Shown here piece by piece: positions 1 through 9,500 of a stretch of 64,000 nt of DNA. Both the position numbers and the translations under genes were made by a program. The first letter of the stretch is position 1; each line of letters starts with the position of its first letter. This DNA comes from an uncultured Verrucomicrobia subdivision 3 bacterium (GTDB lineage Bacteria > Verrucomicrobiota > Verrucomicrobiae > Limisphaerales > UBA11358), in the NCBI GenBank assembly GCA_903921455.1, contig CAIXPZ010000115.1, positions 1-64,000 of the forward strand. Reading direction: 5' to 3'. The notes under the pieces are model-generated. The model had not been told where the DNA came from. It saw nothing but the letters and a program-made list of their open reading frames with translations, and did not search any database.

Positions 1-43
1 CTCCTGCCAACACTTTTTTGCGAATCTCAGCCCAGTCTTCCAT
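1..43 (-). CDS. istA: IS21-family transposase IstA, N-terminal fragment (runs off the window)
   Basis: Only 14 codons are visible, reading MEDWAEIRKKVLAG. I recognise this as the usual opening of one IS21 IstA subgroup (xDWxxIRRRVLxEG), which continues into a helix-turn-helix and a DDE integrase core. IstA performs the strand transfer, helped by the ATPase IstB, which would lie further left. The start is the ATG at 43-41, downstream of the end repeats, as expected for the family. Nothing can be said about integrity because the rest is outside the window. Confidence 0.65.
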   Translation of the reverse strand, partial: MEDWAEIRKKVLAG

Positions 44-139
44 ATTGCGATACATGCTTCATTGTTAATGAAGATGCCGCACTTTTGAACCGCCCCGTCA
101 CACACATGACCCCGCCGCACTTTTCAGCCGCCGTTTACA
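1..139 (-). mobile_element. IS21-family insertion sequence, one terminal region (partial)
   Basis: On the minus strand the element begins with TGTAAACGGCGG at 139 and contains two 19-bp subterminal direct repeats, at 114-132 and 76-94, that differ at two positions (core AAAAGTGCGGC). Multiple end repeats of this kind ahead of a transposase start are typical of IS21-family elements. The transposase frame starts at 43 and leaves the window. The other end and the target duplication lie outside, so the element cannot be closed here. The insertion falls inside a small gene on the same strand. Confidence 0.75.
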
Positions 140-447
140 ACATCAAATATATCTTTTTGATCTTCCGTCATCTGGTTGTAATTATCAGGCTGAAATGACG
201 GGCGTGTTCTGGCAAGGCTCGTTCGCTGAATCGTTCTAAAGAAATTTATAGCGTCCAATTCAATTTTGGTGATGTTTGTTAGTTCGTTATAATATTTTAT
301 TTGGTGGATGGGTTGATTGGGTGCTGTCTTCTGCCAAGGTCCCGCACCCTGCGAACTACCTAGGTTGGAAATATGCTGCCCCCATGCAACATCATTACCG
401 AATGAAGCCATAGCCACCAATAGAACAACAATTATATTTGTATTCAT
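124..447 (-). pseudogene. Small exported protein, 3' end cut off by the IS21 insertion
   Basis: The reading frame starts at ATG 447, preceded by GGGGA at a good distance. It opens with a signal-peptide-like segment (MNTNIIVVLLVAMASFGNDV) and continues as about 100 residues of hydrophilic sequence rich in N, Q and T. The last codons before the stop at 124-126 (VNGG) lie in the insertion sequence end: the IS boundary is at 139, and the terminal TGTAAACGGCGGCTGA supplies both the final residues and the stop. The original C-terminus is therefore lost. I do not recognise the family. The upstream extension of the frame to 840 is antisense to the integrase and not credible. Confidence 0.55.
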
Positions 448-644
448 AATTCCCCGCCAGTGTCGCCTGTGCCGGTGCCCGAAATCGGCCAAATAATTAG
501 GCACTGGATTAGTCTTTGGTATGCCATGTAAAAAATGCTTCCACAAGTCGGATTTAACATTCACCCAAATTCTTCCCATGCGACACCCACATTTCTTTAT
601 GTCCGAATAACTAGTGGCCCACTTGCCAATCAAAGCAGGTCCTG

Positions 645-1967
645 CTAGGACTTGCCCGCCGGCATGAGGCCAAACCACGCCTTCGCCGCTTCCGGCCGGA
701 CCAGCTCGCGATAGTGCTTGAAGATCATCTGCGGCGAGTTGCCCGCCTCCAGCGCCACCTCCGCCACGTTCTTGACCTCGGCCACGCGGTAGCTGATGAA
801 CGAATGCCGCAGCGCATTGTGCTTCCACTTGAATTTCCAATCCTCCTGATTTTTGTCCAGCTTGCGAGCCGCCGCCGCCGTGCCCTTTTTGCCGGCCTTT
901 TTCCGTTTGCCCAATTCAGGATTCAATTTCACCCGCTCCGCCTTGCGCGCCTTGTTGATGGTGGCCACCACATCCATGATCGCGTTGCTCACATTTGGAT
1001 AGGAGCACACCAGCCCCTCCTTGTCCTTGCAGGCCTCCAGCCAGGCCTTGAGATTGGGCTGGATCGGCACCGTCCGCCGGCTGGCCGTCTTCGCGTTATC
1101 CGCCCGGATTTCAATCAGGTCATGTTCCAACTGCACATTCTCCCAGCGCAGCCGCTGGATTTCCGCAGACCGGATTCCCGCAAACGCCCCGATCGCCAGA
1201 AACGGCACCAGCCCCTCCGGCGCATGCTCCAAGATTTCCCGCATCTCCGCCGGCGTGAAAATCTCAATCGCCCCGTCGCGGTCCTTGGCTAGCGCCACCG
1301 CGTTTAGTTCATCATGGTCTTTCGCCAGATACCGGCGCGCCACCGCGAAGTTGAACAGGGTTTGGATGCTGGTCCGGATGTTGTTCCGCGTGCGCGGCCC
1401 CCATTTCTGCTCCCGCAGCCAGGCATCAATCGCCGACCCTTGGATTTCCTCAATCAGCCCGTTGAACTTCTCCGCAAACAACCGCAGCGCCGTCCGCAGA
1501 TGGCGGAGATAATCCGCGCTCAGCCCGTCCTTCTCCTTGAGTTCCATCAATTTCTTCACGACCTCCGCCGTTTTCATCGGCTCCATATCGACCGGATGCT
1601 TTTGCACATAATAATCCACCGCCCTCAAGATTGGCGTTTTGCCGAGCTTTTTTGCGGCCTCGGCCACGATCATCGCCGCCGTCTCAATCGGGATGCCCAG
1701 CGGGTCCAGAAAGTAGCGGGCGCGCAAGTGACCGGCCCGGTCGGCGCTGGTGAGGGTGAGGACATCGGCCTCCACATTGCCGAGGCGGTTGGCGATGCTT
1801 TCCGCCTCCGTGCGCGCCTCGCCCAGGTCAGCGAATACGGCGCGGATGCGTTTGCCGTCCTGATAGTGGGTAACCGTGTAAGCATCCCACTTCCGGGTGG
1901 GGGTATGGTAGACTTTGACGGTAACAGAACCTCGTTTGACCGCGATGGGAAAGGCTGGAGCTGTCAT
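645..1967 (-). CDS. Tyrosine site-specific recombinase (element integrase)
   Basis: This is a 440-residue phage-type integrase. An N-terminal arm/SAM-like region is followed by a catalytic domain with the box I arginine in AFAGIRSAEIQRLRW, box II HxxR-type residues in HNALRHSFISYR, and the nucleophile tyrosine in GNSPQMIFKHYRELV. It should cut and join DNA at the 3' end of the adjacent tRNA-Val. I chose the ATG at 1967 (MTAPAFPIAV) because GGGGG lies directly upstream; an earlier in-frame ATG at 2015 adds 16 residues. It lies 63 bp downstream of the tRNA in the same orientation, the classic tRNA-int layout. The C-terminus closely resembles the second integrase at 37281-38663, so the two are sister enzymes that use different tRNA genes. 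Confidence 0.9.
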   Translation of the reverse strand: MTAPAFPIAVKRGSVTVKVYHTPTRKWDAYTVTHYQDGKRIRAVFADLGEARTEAESIANRLGNVEADVLTLTSADRAGHLRARYFLDPLGIPIETAAMIVAEAAKKLGKTPILRAVDYYVQKHPVDMEPMKTAEVVKKLMELKEKDGLSADYLRHLRTALRLFAEKFNGLIEEIQGSAIDAWLREQKWGPRTRNNIRTSIQTLFNFAVARRYLAKDHDELNAVALAKDRDGAIEIFTPAEMREILEHAPEGLVPFLAIGAFAGIRSAEIQRLRWENVQLEHDLIEIRADNAKTASRRTVPIQPNLKAWLEACKDKEGLVCSYPNVSNAIMDVVATINKARKAERVKLNPELGKRKKAGKKGTAAAARKLDKNQEDWKFKWKHNALRHSFISYRVAEVKNVAEVALEAGNSPQMIFKHYRELVRPEAAKAWFGLMPAGKS

Positions 1968-1977
1968 GCCCCCATAC

Positions 1978-1993
1978 TGACATAAGTTTGTCA
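1978..1993. promoter_or_regulatory. Short inverted repeat upstream of the integrase
   Basis: TGACA and TGTCA arms are separated by TAAGTT, just upstream of the chosen integrase start. It could be an autoregulatory or recombination-directionality site. The arms are only 5 bp, so this could be chance. Confidence 0.25.
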
Positions 1994-2030
1994 TGAGGAC
2001 CAGCAAATTCCTCAAAACCCTTTAAAAAGA

Positions 2031-2105
2031 TGGTGCGCGGTGGAGGTTTCGAACCTCCGACCCCTACCGTGTCAAGGTAATGCTCTACCACTGAGCTAAC
2101 CGCGC
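2031..2105 (-). tRNA. tRNA-Val (anticodon GAC)
   Basis: On the minus strand the seven-base acceptor stem GCGCGGT pairs with ACCGCGC. The D arm is GCTC..GAGC, the anticodon stem is TTACC/GGTAG with loop TTGACAC (anticodon GAC), and the T arm is GGAGG TTCGAAA CCTCC. CCA is encoded at 2033-2031. It reads the valine codon GUC. An integrase follows it, so its 3' end is the likely attachment site of the element to the left. Confidence 0.93.
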
Positions 2106-2706
2106 AAAATGGTCAAAGTGATGATGTTGTCGTGCTTCTGAAATTTACTCTGCCAGTTACTTTAACCCGAAAAACTTTGCTTAATAAATCTGCCAACTTG
2201 GCGCGTTTATTTAGCGCGTTCTTTGAGAAACCGCGTTCATCACAGACCAAAAGACTAGCGGGCGTTTATTTGCGTGGCAAGGTTTTTTGGCATGGCGATT
2301 CCCTCGACTACCGCACCACCTCAACTCGGATTTATGCATAGCTTTGGTGTGACCCGGTGACATGAGCGATGAAAGCCATGCCTTTTTCAACCCTTGTATT
2401 GGGAGGGTCGAAACATGGGCAAGACGACCTTGATCCAGCTATCCACCTTAAAAGCGAAAGCGAAAACATCGCCTGGTCGAGCGGCGCCGTTGGCGATTGT
2501 GGTCAGCCCATGCTCATTAGCCCAGAATCAAAGTCATCGTCTTTATTGGTTGGAGTATTGGCGCACACAAGAATAGCACTCAAATAATTAATGTGCTTGT
2601 CCGTCAACTTGTTTTCATAAAATACAAGTGCTTAGCACTACTCGAAAATGATTGCGGGGATTATGGTATTTCAGATTCGTCCACATGAATCCAACCAAGT
2701 AGTATA
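2106..2706. other. 600-bp region without a convincing gene
   Basis: I see no frame with protein-like composition and an initiation signal. A short frame at 2132-2341 ends in a stretch (AGVYLRGKVFWHGDSLDY) faintly like the N-terminus of some tyrosine integrases and could be a relic. The clearest signal is the 17-bp inverted repeat at 2610-2626. A perfect TATAAT at 2703-2708 overlaps the start codon of the next gene. Confidence 0.5.
2610..2626. promoter_or_regulatory. Candidate operator of the sialic-acid regulator
   Basis: TGTTTTCATAAAATACA matches the TGTAT-N7-ATACA pattern found at 19412-19428 and 20637-20653 with a single arm mismatch. The outer bases extend the symmetry (ACTTGT / ACAAGT). 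It lies about 80 bp upstream of the pseudopilin start, where a repressor could act. Shared control with the catabolic operon is inferred. Confidence 0.45.
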
Positions 2707-3459
2707 ATGCATACAAACTGTTACCCCGGTTACTTCCCCAATTTCTGCCGGCGTCGGGCTTTCACATTAATTGAACTCCTAGTGGTGATTGCGATCATCG
2801 CCATTCTGGCAGCCATGCTATTGCCGGCATTGGCAAAAGCCAAGGAAAAGGCCAAGCAGATCGCCTGTTTGAGCAACCTGCGGCAGATTGGCCTGGCGTC
2901 CCTGATCTACCGCAATGATTTCACCGATTTTTTTCCACCGCGCACCCAAGTCGGTGCAGATGGCAATTCATATACGACCCAGTTTGCGTGGGTCGGCCGG
3001 GCGGGCAATTCCGGTGGTTATATCCAGTTAGACGCGACCCACCGGCCGCTCAACCCCTATTTAGGAGGATTCCAAGCGACCAATAACGTGCCGGTGGCAC
3101 AATGTCCAACTGACATTCTTCCCACGGCTGCCTATTTTGTTATGGGTTCGACCTACGCCAACAACTGCGCCAGCGCCTCCTACAACACGCTTTGCACCGA
3201 TGACGCCACCGGCGCCTCCTGCAAAGGCACGGCGGTAGCCAGCCCGGTCCGCATGGTGATTCTCGGCGAGGAGGGGGCTTATTTTCCGCCCTGGAACGGA
3301 GTGGCACCGCCGTCGCAGTATTATGTCCATACCAAGGCCGGGGACTACCGCTGGAATGTCGCCTATGCGGATGGGCACTCGCAGTTTACAAAAATCACTC
3401 TGCAGCTCGGTGTGCAGTTGATGTATACCGCCGACTACACCTTTGACCGTTCGCATTGA
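2707..3459 (+). CDS. Type IV pilin-like / type II secretion pseudopilin
   Basis: The 250-residue protein has a prepilin leader: a basic stretch (RRR) then [20 protein letters not shown], with processing expected between A and F rather than the usual G and F, followed by [19 protein letters not shown]. The C-terminal part contains [12 protein letters not shown], the NVxFxDGH feature of the DUF1559/H-X9-DG pseudopilins abundant in Planctomycetes and Verrucomicrobia. It would be inserted in the inner membrane, processed by a prepilin peptidase and assembled into a secretion pseudopilus or fibre. The only in-frame start is the ATG at 2707, which overlaps a TATAAT hexamer and has no ribosome site. 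An intrinsic terminator covers the stop codon. It precedes the giant repeat proteins, which suggests a link with their export (inference). Confidence 0.8.
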   Translation: MHTNCYPGYFPNFCRRRAFTLIELLVVIAIIAILAAMLLPALAKAKEKAKQIACLSNLRQIGLASLIYRNDFTDFFPPRTQVGADGNSYTTQFAWVGRAGNSGGYIQLDATHRPLNPYLGGFQATNNVPVAQCPTDILPTAAYFVMGSTYANNCASASYNTLCTDDATGASCKGTAVASPVRMVILGEEGAYFPPWNGVAPPSQYYVHTKAGDYRWNVAYADGHSQFTKITLQLGVQLMYTADYTFDRSH

Positions 3460-3471
3460 ACGGAATTTTTT
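3447..3471 (+). terminator. Intrinsic terminator overlapping the pseudopilin stop codon
   Basis: The stem CCGTTC/GAACGG has a five-base loop GCATT and is followed by AATTTTTT. The stop codon TGA (3457-3459) lies in the loop and descending arm, so a ribosome finishing the pseudopilin would cover the hairpin. Downstream expression of the 2113-residue protein may therefore depend on its own promoter or on coupled read-through. Confidence 0.7.
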
Positions 3472-3539
3472 CCGCCGCCATCGGAACCGTCAAACCAAAC
3501 CTCACCCACCAAACGCCAACCCTGAAAACTAAAAACTTT

Positions 3540-6500
3540 ATGAAAATCATGTTCAACTTCCGCGCCCTGCTGACGCTGGCGGTCATGCTGGCCTTGCCGC
3601 TGGCCAGCCACGCCAACACCTATACCAAAGCTGACAATACCAACCGGCTTGATCAGGCCGTCAGTTGGGGGGGCACCGCACCCACGGCCACGGATGTGGC
3701 CAACTGGTCTGGAACTTATTCCGCCAGCACCGTGACGAATTCACTGGCGACGGCCTTGCCGGGTAGCGCGCTTTCGTGGCAGGGCATCACGGTCGGCACC
3801 GTTTCCGGCACGGCGTTGACCACCAACACCATTGTCGCAAGAACCACCAACATCACCGCCGCCGCCGAAGCCGTCGTGAATGGCTTTAACGTCGTAACCA
3901 TCACCACTGCGGCCAATCATGGTTTCGAACCGGGCCAGTCAGCGACAATCGCCGGGGTCACGCCGTCCGGCTACAACGGCACTTACATCGTTGCCGGTGT
4001 TCCAGCCGCCACGCAGTTCACCTACACCAACGCCACGGGTTCGTTGTCAGCGGGAACGGCTTTCGGCACGGTGCAGAGTGCCATTTATATTGGCGGTTCA
4101 GGCACAGCTACCGCCAACAGCAAGCTGACCATCGGTTCCTCGGGCATTGATCTGACATCGGCCAACGTCAGCGTGGTGATCAACGACAACACGAACGTGT
4201 TCAACGGCAGCCAGCAATGGAAGGTACCGGCGGGCCGCGTGCTGCGCTTTTCCAATGGCGGCGTAACAGCAGCGAGCACCAGGGCTGACACTTCTGGCAG
4301 CGACGGCACCATTGAAATTTCCGGCGGCGGCGTGGTCAGCTTGAATCCAGGAGGCAGCACTGGCTTCACGGATGCCAACAGTTTTGCGCCGTTCACCGGC
4401 TCATGGCAGGTAGATAGTGGCACCACTTTGCGCAGTGTGCGCAATGGTGCCACAGCCTTAGGCACCGGTTCCATCACGCTCAATAATGGCACTCTGTCCG
4501 CAGGCGGTATCAATGGTGACCAAGGTAACTGGACATGGAACAGCACGATCAACTTGAACTCTGCCACGACCAGTTACATTTCGGAACAGCTCCCGACTGG
4601 AACTGGTCGCTCCTTATTGCTGACTGGTTCCATCAATGGTTCGGGCAACCTTATCTTCATCGAACCGATGGTGAGCGCGACGACTTTCACCAGCCAGGAC
4701 GCGGGTTTCGTTCTTTCCGGTTCTGACTCAATGTCCGGCACCGTCACCATCGGCGGCCCCGTGGAAAACGGTGTGCCCGGCCGGCTGACCTTCCTGCGGG
4801 TCGGCGGCAACGCGACCGGCACTGCGGTGACCCTCGGCGCGGGCAGCCTGGGCAGCTTAGGCAGCGCGACCAGCGTCATCAACAACGGCGTTTTAAGTTT
4901 TACACGGGTTGATGGTTATTCGCTGCCGTGCGCCGTCACCGGCACCGGCACGCTGCGCATCGGTAGCCAGAACACTGCCACCGGCACCAGCGGTTTCGTG
5001 GGTGATGCGTATCAGGTCATCACGCTCACCGGCGCAAATACTTACTCGGGGCAGACGATCATCAACGCCGGCACGTTGACGCTGGGTGCGGGTGCCACGC
5101 TGCCCAACACTTCGCTCATCGCCATCACCACCAACACGGTCAACGGCGGCGCGGTCATCAACACGTTCGATGTCTCGGCCCTCGCCGGTTACACGGTCGG
5201 CGCAGGTCAGGTGTTAAGCCTCAACGGCGGCCTGGTGAACGGTAACCTGACCCTGGGCACAGGCAGCACCAACTACATTGCACCCGGGTGCAGCAATCTT
5301 GTGGGCAATTTGAACATCACCGGCAACCTGAATCTTTCCGGCGGCACCAACATCTTCGTGCTGGACATTAACAACACGCCGGCCAACGACACCGTCACTG
5401 TCGGGGGCACGCTGACAGCCAGCGGCGTGACCACCCTGCAGTTTGTTCCGCCCGGTTCCGGCTTGAACGCCGGCACCTACACGCTGTTCACGGCGGCCAA
5501 TCCCGTCAGTGCCACCTCTGCAAACTTCAGCATCGCCGGTCTCACAGCTGGGCCGCGGCCGCAGACCTTCAGCATCGCCGTCAGTGGTAATACAGTCCAA
5601 CTCGTGGTGGTGGGCAGCCCAGGCAACCTGACCTGGGTGGGTGATGGTACAGCCAACGTCTGGAACACCGGCACCACGTCGAATTGGTTCAATAATCTCA
5701 CTTCCCTGAAGGATGTCTTTTACGCGAACGACATCGTGACGTTTGACGACACCGGCTCCAACACGCCGGCCATCAATTTGACCGGCACGCTCCTGCCCAG
5801 CGCGGTGAACGTGACCGCCACAAAGAATTATACCTTCGGCGGCTCCGGCCAAATGGGCGGCGCGGGCACGCTGACGGTCAGCGGCAGCGGCACATTGAGC
5901 ATCAACAATTCCAACAGCTTCACCGGCGGCGTGACCCTGACTGCCGGCGTGCTGGCCATCACCAACGAATTCGCGCTAGGCAACCCGACCAATGCCGCGC
6001 CAGCCAACGTGACTTTGAACGGCGGCGCACTGATGGTCACCAATTCACTCACGCTAGGCGCCAACACCAACCGCGGCATCACCCTGGGTGGCAGCGGCGG
6101 CACGCTCAACGTGTCCAATGCCGCCACGACATTGACCGTTGCCAGCATCGTTGCAGGCACAGGCAACGCGCTGACGAAGACGGGCAATGGCACTTTGGTC
6201 CTGTCCAACGCCAACACTCACAGCCTGACAGTTGTTAACGGCGGTTCGGTGATTTGCGGCAGCGGCAAGGCTACCGGCACCGGCAGTTCGTGGGCGGCGG
6301 GCGCGACCATCCAGTCCGGATTTCTGGACATCAACGGCCAGAGTAACTACAAGCCGTCGGACGGCGTCAGCAATTATCTGTTCTTTACCGCGGTCACGTT
6401 CGGCCAGGTCAACGCCGCGACGACGGAATTGAAGGACACGACAGCCAGTCACGCAGGCTTTATCATTTACAATGGCACCTCGCCATATGCGGGTATCGTC

Positions 6501-9500
6501 TATGACGGCGCGAACGATCCCGGCAAGGCCACCATCAGCGCCCCATGGTATGGCACCGGGACTTCCTTCGCGACCACCCGTCAGGTTCAGGTCGGCACCA
6601 GCGCCAACGCACCCGTCGGCTTGGAATTCACCGGCACCATCAGCCAGCGGACCAGCATTGACGGGCAGAACACGACGCTGGAAAAGACCGGCGACGGCGT
6701 GTTGAAAATCTCCAACACCAATTATTTTCCCGGCCTGAAAATTTCCGGCGGCAAGCTCATTGCCGGCCATGTCAACGCGCTCGGGTCCGTGCGCGCCATC
6801 GCCAACACCGTCACCGTCACTGGTTCCGGGAGCACGCTGGACTTGAACGGTTTCAGCCCGACCATCAGCGATTTGGAGGACGGCGGCACATCCGACGGCA
6901 CGGTGTTAAATAATGGCGGTTCAGCCAGCACGCTGACGGTCACGCACGGCACGGTCGTCTCCTCCTTCAGCGGCACGCTCGCCAATGGTTCCAGCACACT
7001 CGCCCTCACCAAGGCGGGCGCCAATACGGTTACGCTGTCCGGCGCGGACACTTACACCGGGGCCACGATTGTGAGCAACGGCACGCTGGTGGTGTCCGGC
7101 TCGCTCTCCGCCGGCAGCGCCGTCACGGTATTCAGCAACGCCACCTTTCGCGTCGACGGGGGCACGGTAAATCGTCCGGTGGCCATCAACAACGCCGGCA
7201 CATTGAGCGTCAACAACAACGCCGTTGTGAACAGCACGGTCATTATCAGCGACGGAGGCAACGTGAGCGTCCCGGGCGCCGGCACCGTAACCAACCTCAC
7301 GTTTGCCAATACCGGGGCAATGAATTTCAACGTCGCCAACGGCGGTATTCTCACGGTCGCCGGCACCGATGGCGTCACCAATAACGGCGCGGTCAATTCC
7401 GTCACCCTGAACATCACCGGCGTCGCGCCCGCGCCCGGCACCTATGTGCTCATTGCTTACAGCGGCAGTCTGAAAGGCAGCGGTTACAACGCCTTCAAGC
7501 TTGGCACGACTCCCGGCGGTGCGAGCTACACGCTGGTCAACAATCCCGGCGTCGCGGTGGAACTCACCGTCACCCCGGCGCTTTTCTGGTCCGGCGCGCA
7601 GAGCAGCGAATGGAGCACCAATGCCATCGGCGGCCTGATGAACTGGACGCTGCTCGGCAACCCGACCGACTACACCAACGGCGCGGTCGTGGTGTTCGAT
7701 GATTCGCTCACCGGCTCGACCACGGTGGACAGCTCCGTGGCGAACATCACGCCGGCCAATGTCTATTTCAACAACAGTGCGAACACCTATACGCTGCAAG
7801 GAAGCGCCGCCATCGCCGGGGCAACTTCGCTGGGCAAAAACGGCTCCGGCACCCTCACGATTGCCAACAACAACAGCTACTCTGGCGGGACGACCATCAA
7901 CGCCGGCGCAGTGCAGGTGGGCACGAACGGCACAAGCGGCTCGCTCGGCTCCGGCGCGATCAGCGTCGTCACGGATTTGCAATTCAACCGCGCCGACGCG
8001 CGGACGGTGACGAATAACATCAGCGGCGTCGGCACCGTGGAACAAAATGGCAGCGGCACTTTAACCTTAAGCGGCACCAATACTTACAGCGGGGTAACGA
8101 CGGTCAACGCGGGAACCTTGATTGTGACGAATGGCAACGCCATTGGCGATTCCGGCACGGTCAGTGTTGCCAGCGGAGCCACATTCCAAGTGAACTCCAG
8201 CGAGACCATCGGCGGCTTCACCACTGTAGCCGGTTCGACCATCAACGGCCAAACCGGCACGCTGACGTATTCCAGCGGTTCGATTCTCGGCAATCTCACC
8301 GGGGCTGGCGGACTGACCTGGAAAGGCGCGGCGGACACCGCCTCCGGCCAGTTCACCACCGCCGACGCGCTCGCGTTCAACGGCACCTTGACACTGCGCG
8401 GCGGCACGCCCAGCACATCCCCGGGCAACATGGAGGGAACCGCGGGACGTTTCTGGCTGCACAGCACCGGGGGTTCACAGTTGCCCGGCACCGCCTTCGC
8501 GCTCGACACCGGCGCCAGCGCCACAAATGGCCAGGACTTCATCATCGGTGACTGGGATGCCACTTCCGGCAACCGCAGCCTAAACCTCTCCTCGCTCACC
8601 GGATACGGCACCATCCGCACCGACGCCGGCGCTACCGGCACCCGTAATCTGGTCGTCAATCAATCCAGCGGCGATACCACGTTCAACGGCATGATTCTTT
8701 CGCACGCCGGCACCGGTGGTCAGATTCGAGGACTGGCATTGGTGAAAACCGGAAGCAGTTCGCTCACGCTGGCTAACGTGGTCGGCTATGAAACGCTCCT
8801 CTCCGGCGGAAATGCTCCGTTGACCGTGAACGTCCTCAACGGCACCCTCGTCATGAATGCCACCAACACCTACACTGATCCGACCACGGTGAGCAACGGC
8901 CTGTTGCTGGTGAACGGCGTGATTGCCAGCGACGTCACCGTGACTGGCGGATCACTCGGCGGCACCGGTCTAATCCAGTCATCGGTGACCGTGCAGAACG
9001 GCGGCACCCTTTTCACCAGTCCAACCGGTCTGGGCACCCTCACGATCAGCAATACGCTGACCTTCCAGTCCGGGAGCACAAACTTGATCAAGATCATCGC
9101 AACAAATTCCACCAGCGATCTGGTGCAGGGGTTTGTCAGCGCCACCTACGCAGGCAGTTTGGTCGTGAGCAATCTTACCGGCGCGCTGACCAATGGCCAA
9201 AGCTTCCAAATCTTCAGCTCCGGCGGGACGGGGAATTTTGCCAGCATCACTCCCGCGCCAGGCGGGGGACTACTCTGGAGTTTTAACCCCACGAACGGCG
9301 TGCTAAGCGCGGTTTCGAGTATTGTCATCAGCACGAACGCAGAACTGACATCGCTGTTATTGACGCCGGGAACGCTGACGCCGGCGTTCACGTCGAATGT
9401 GACGAGTTATGCGACGACAAATTACCTGCCGAACAACCCCGTGACAGTGACGGCCATCAGCGCGGATACGAACGCGACGTTGCAGTTGAGTTTCAACGGC

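Noticed and set aside
448..840. Upstream extension of the small signal-peptide frame (238 codons in total)
   Set aside because: It is antisense to the integrase 3' end and R/G/A-rich. The signal peptide and GGGGA site at 447 give a clear internal start.
5214..8045. Long minus-strand frames inside the giant repeat gene
   Set aside because: They are shadows of a G+C-rich coding repeat gene: rich in A, R, G and V, with no recognisable domain.
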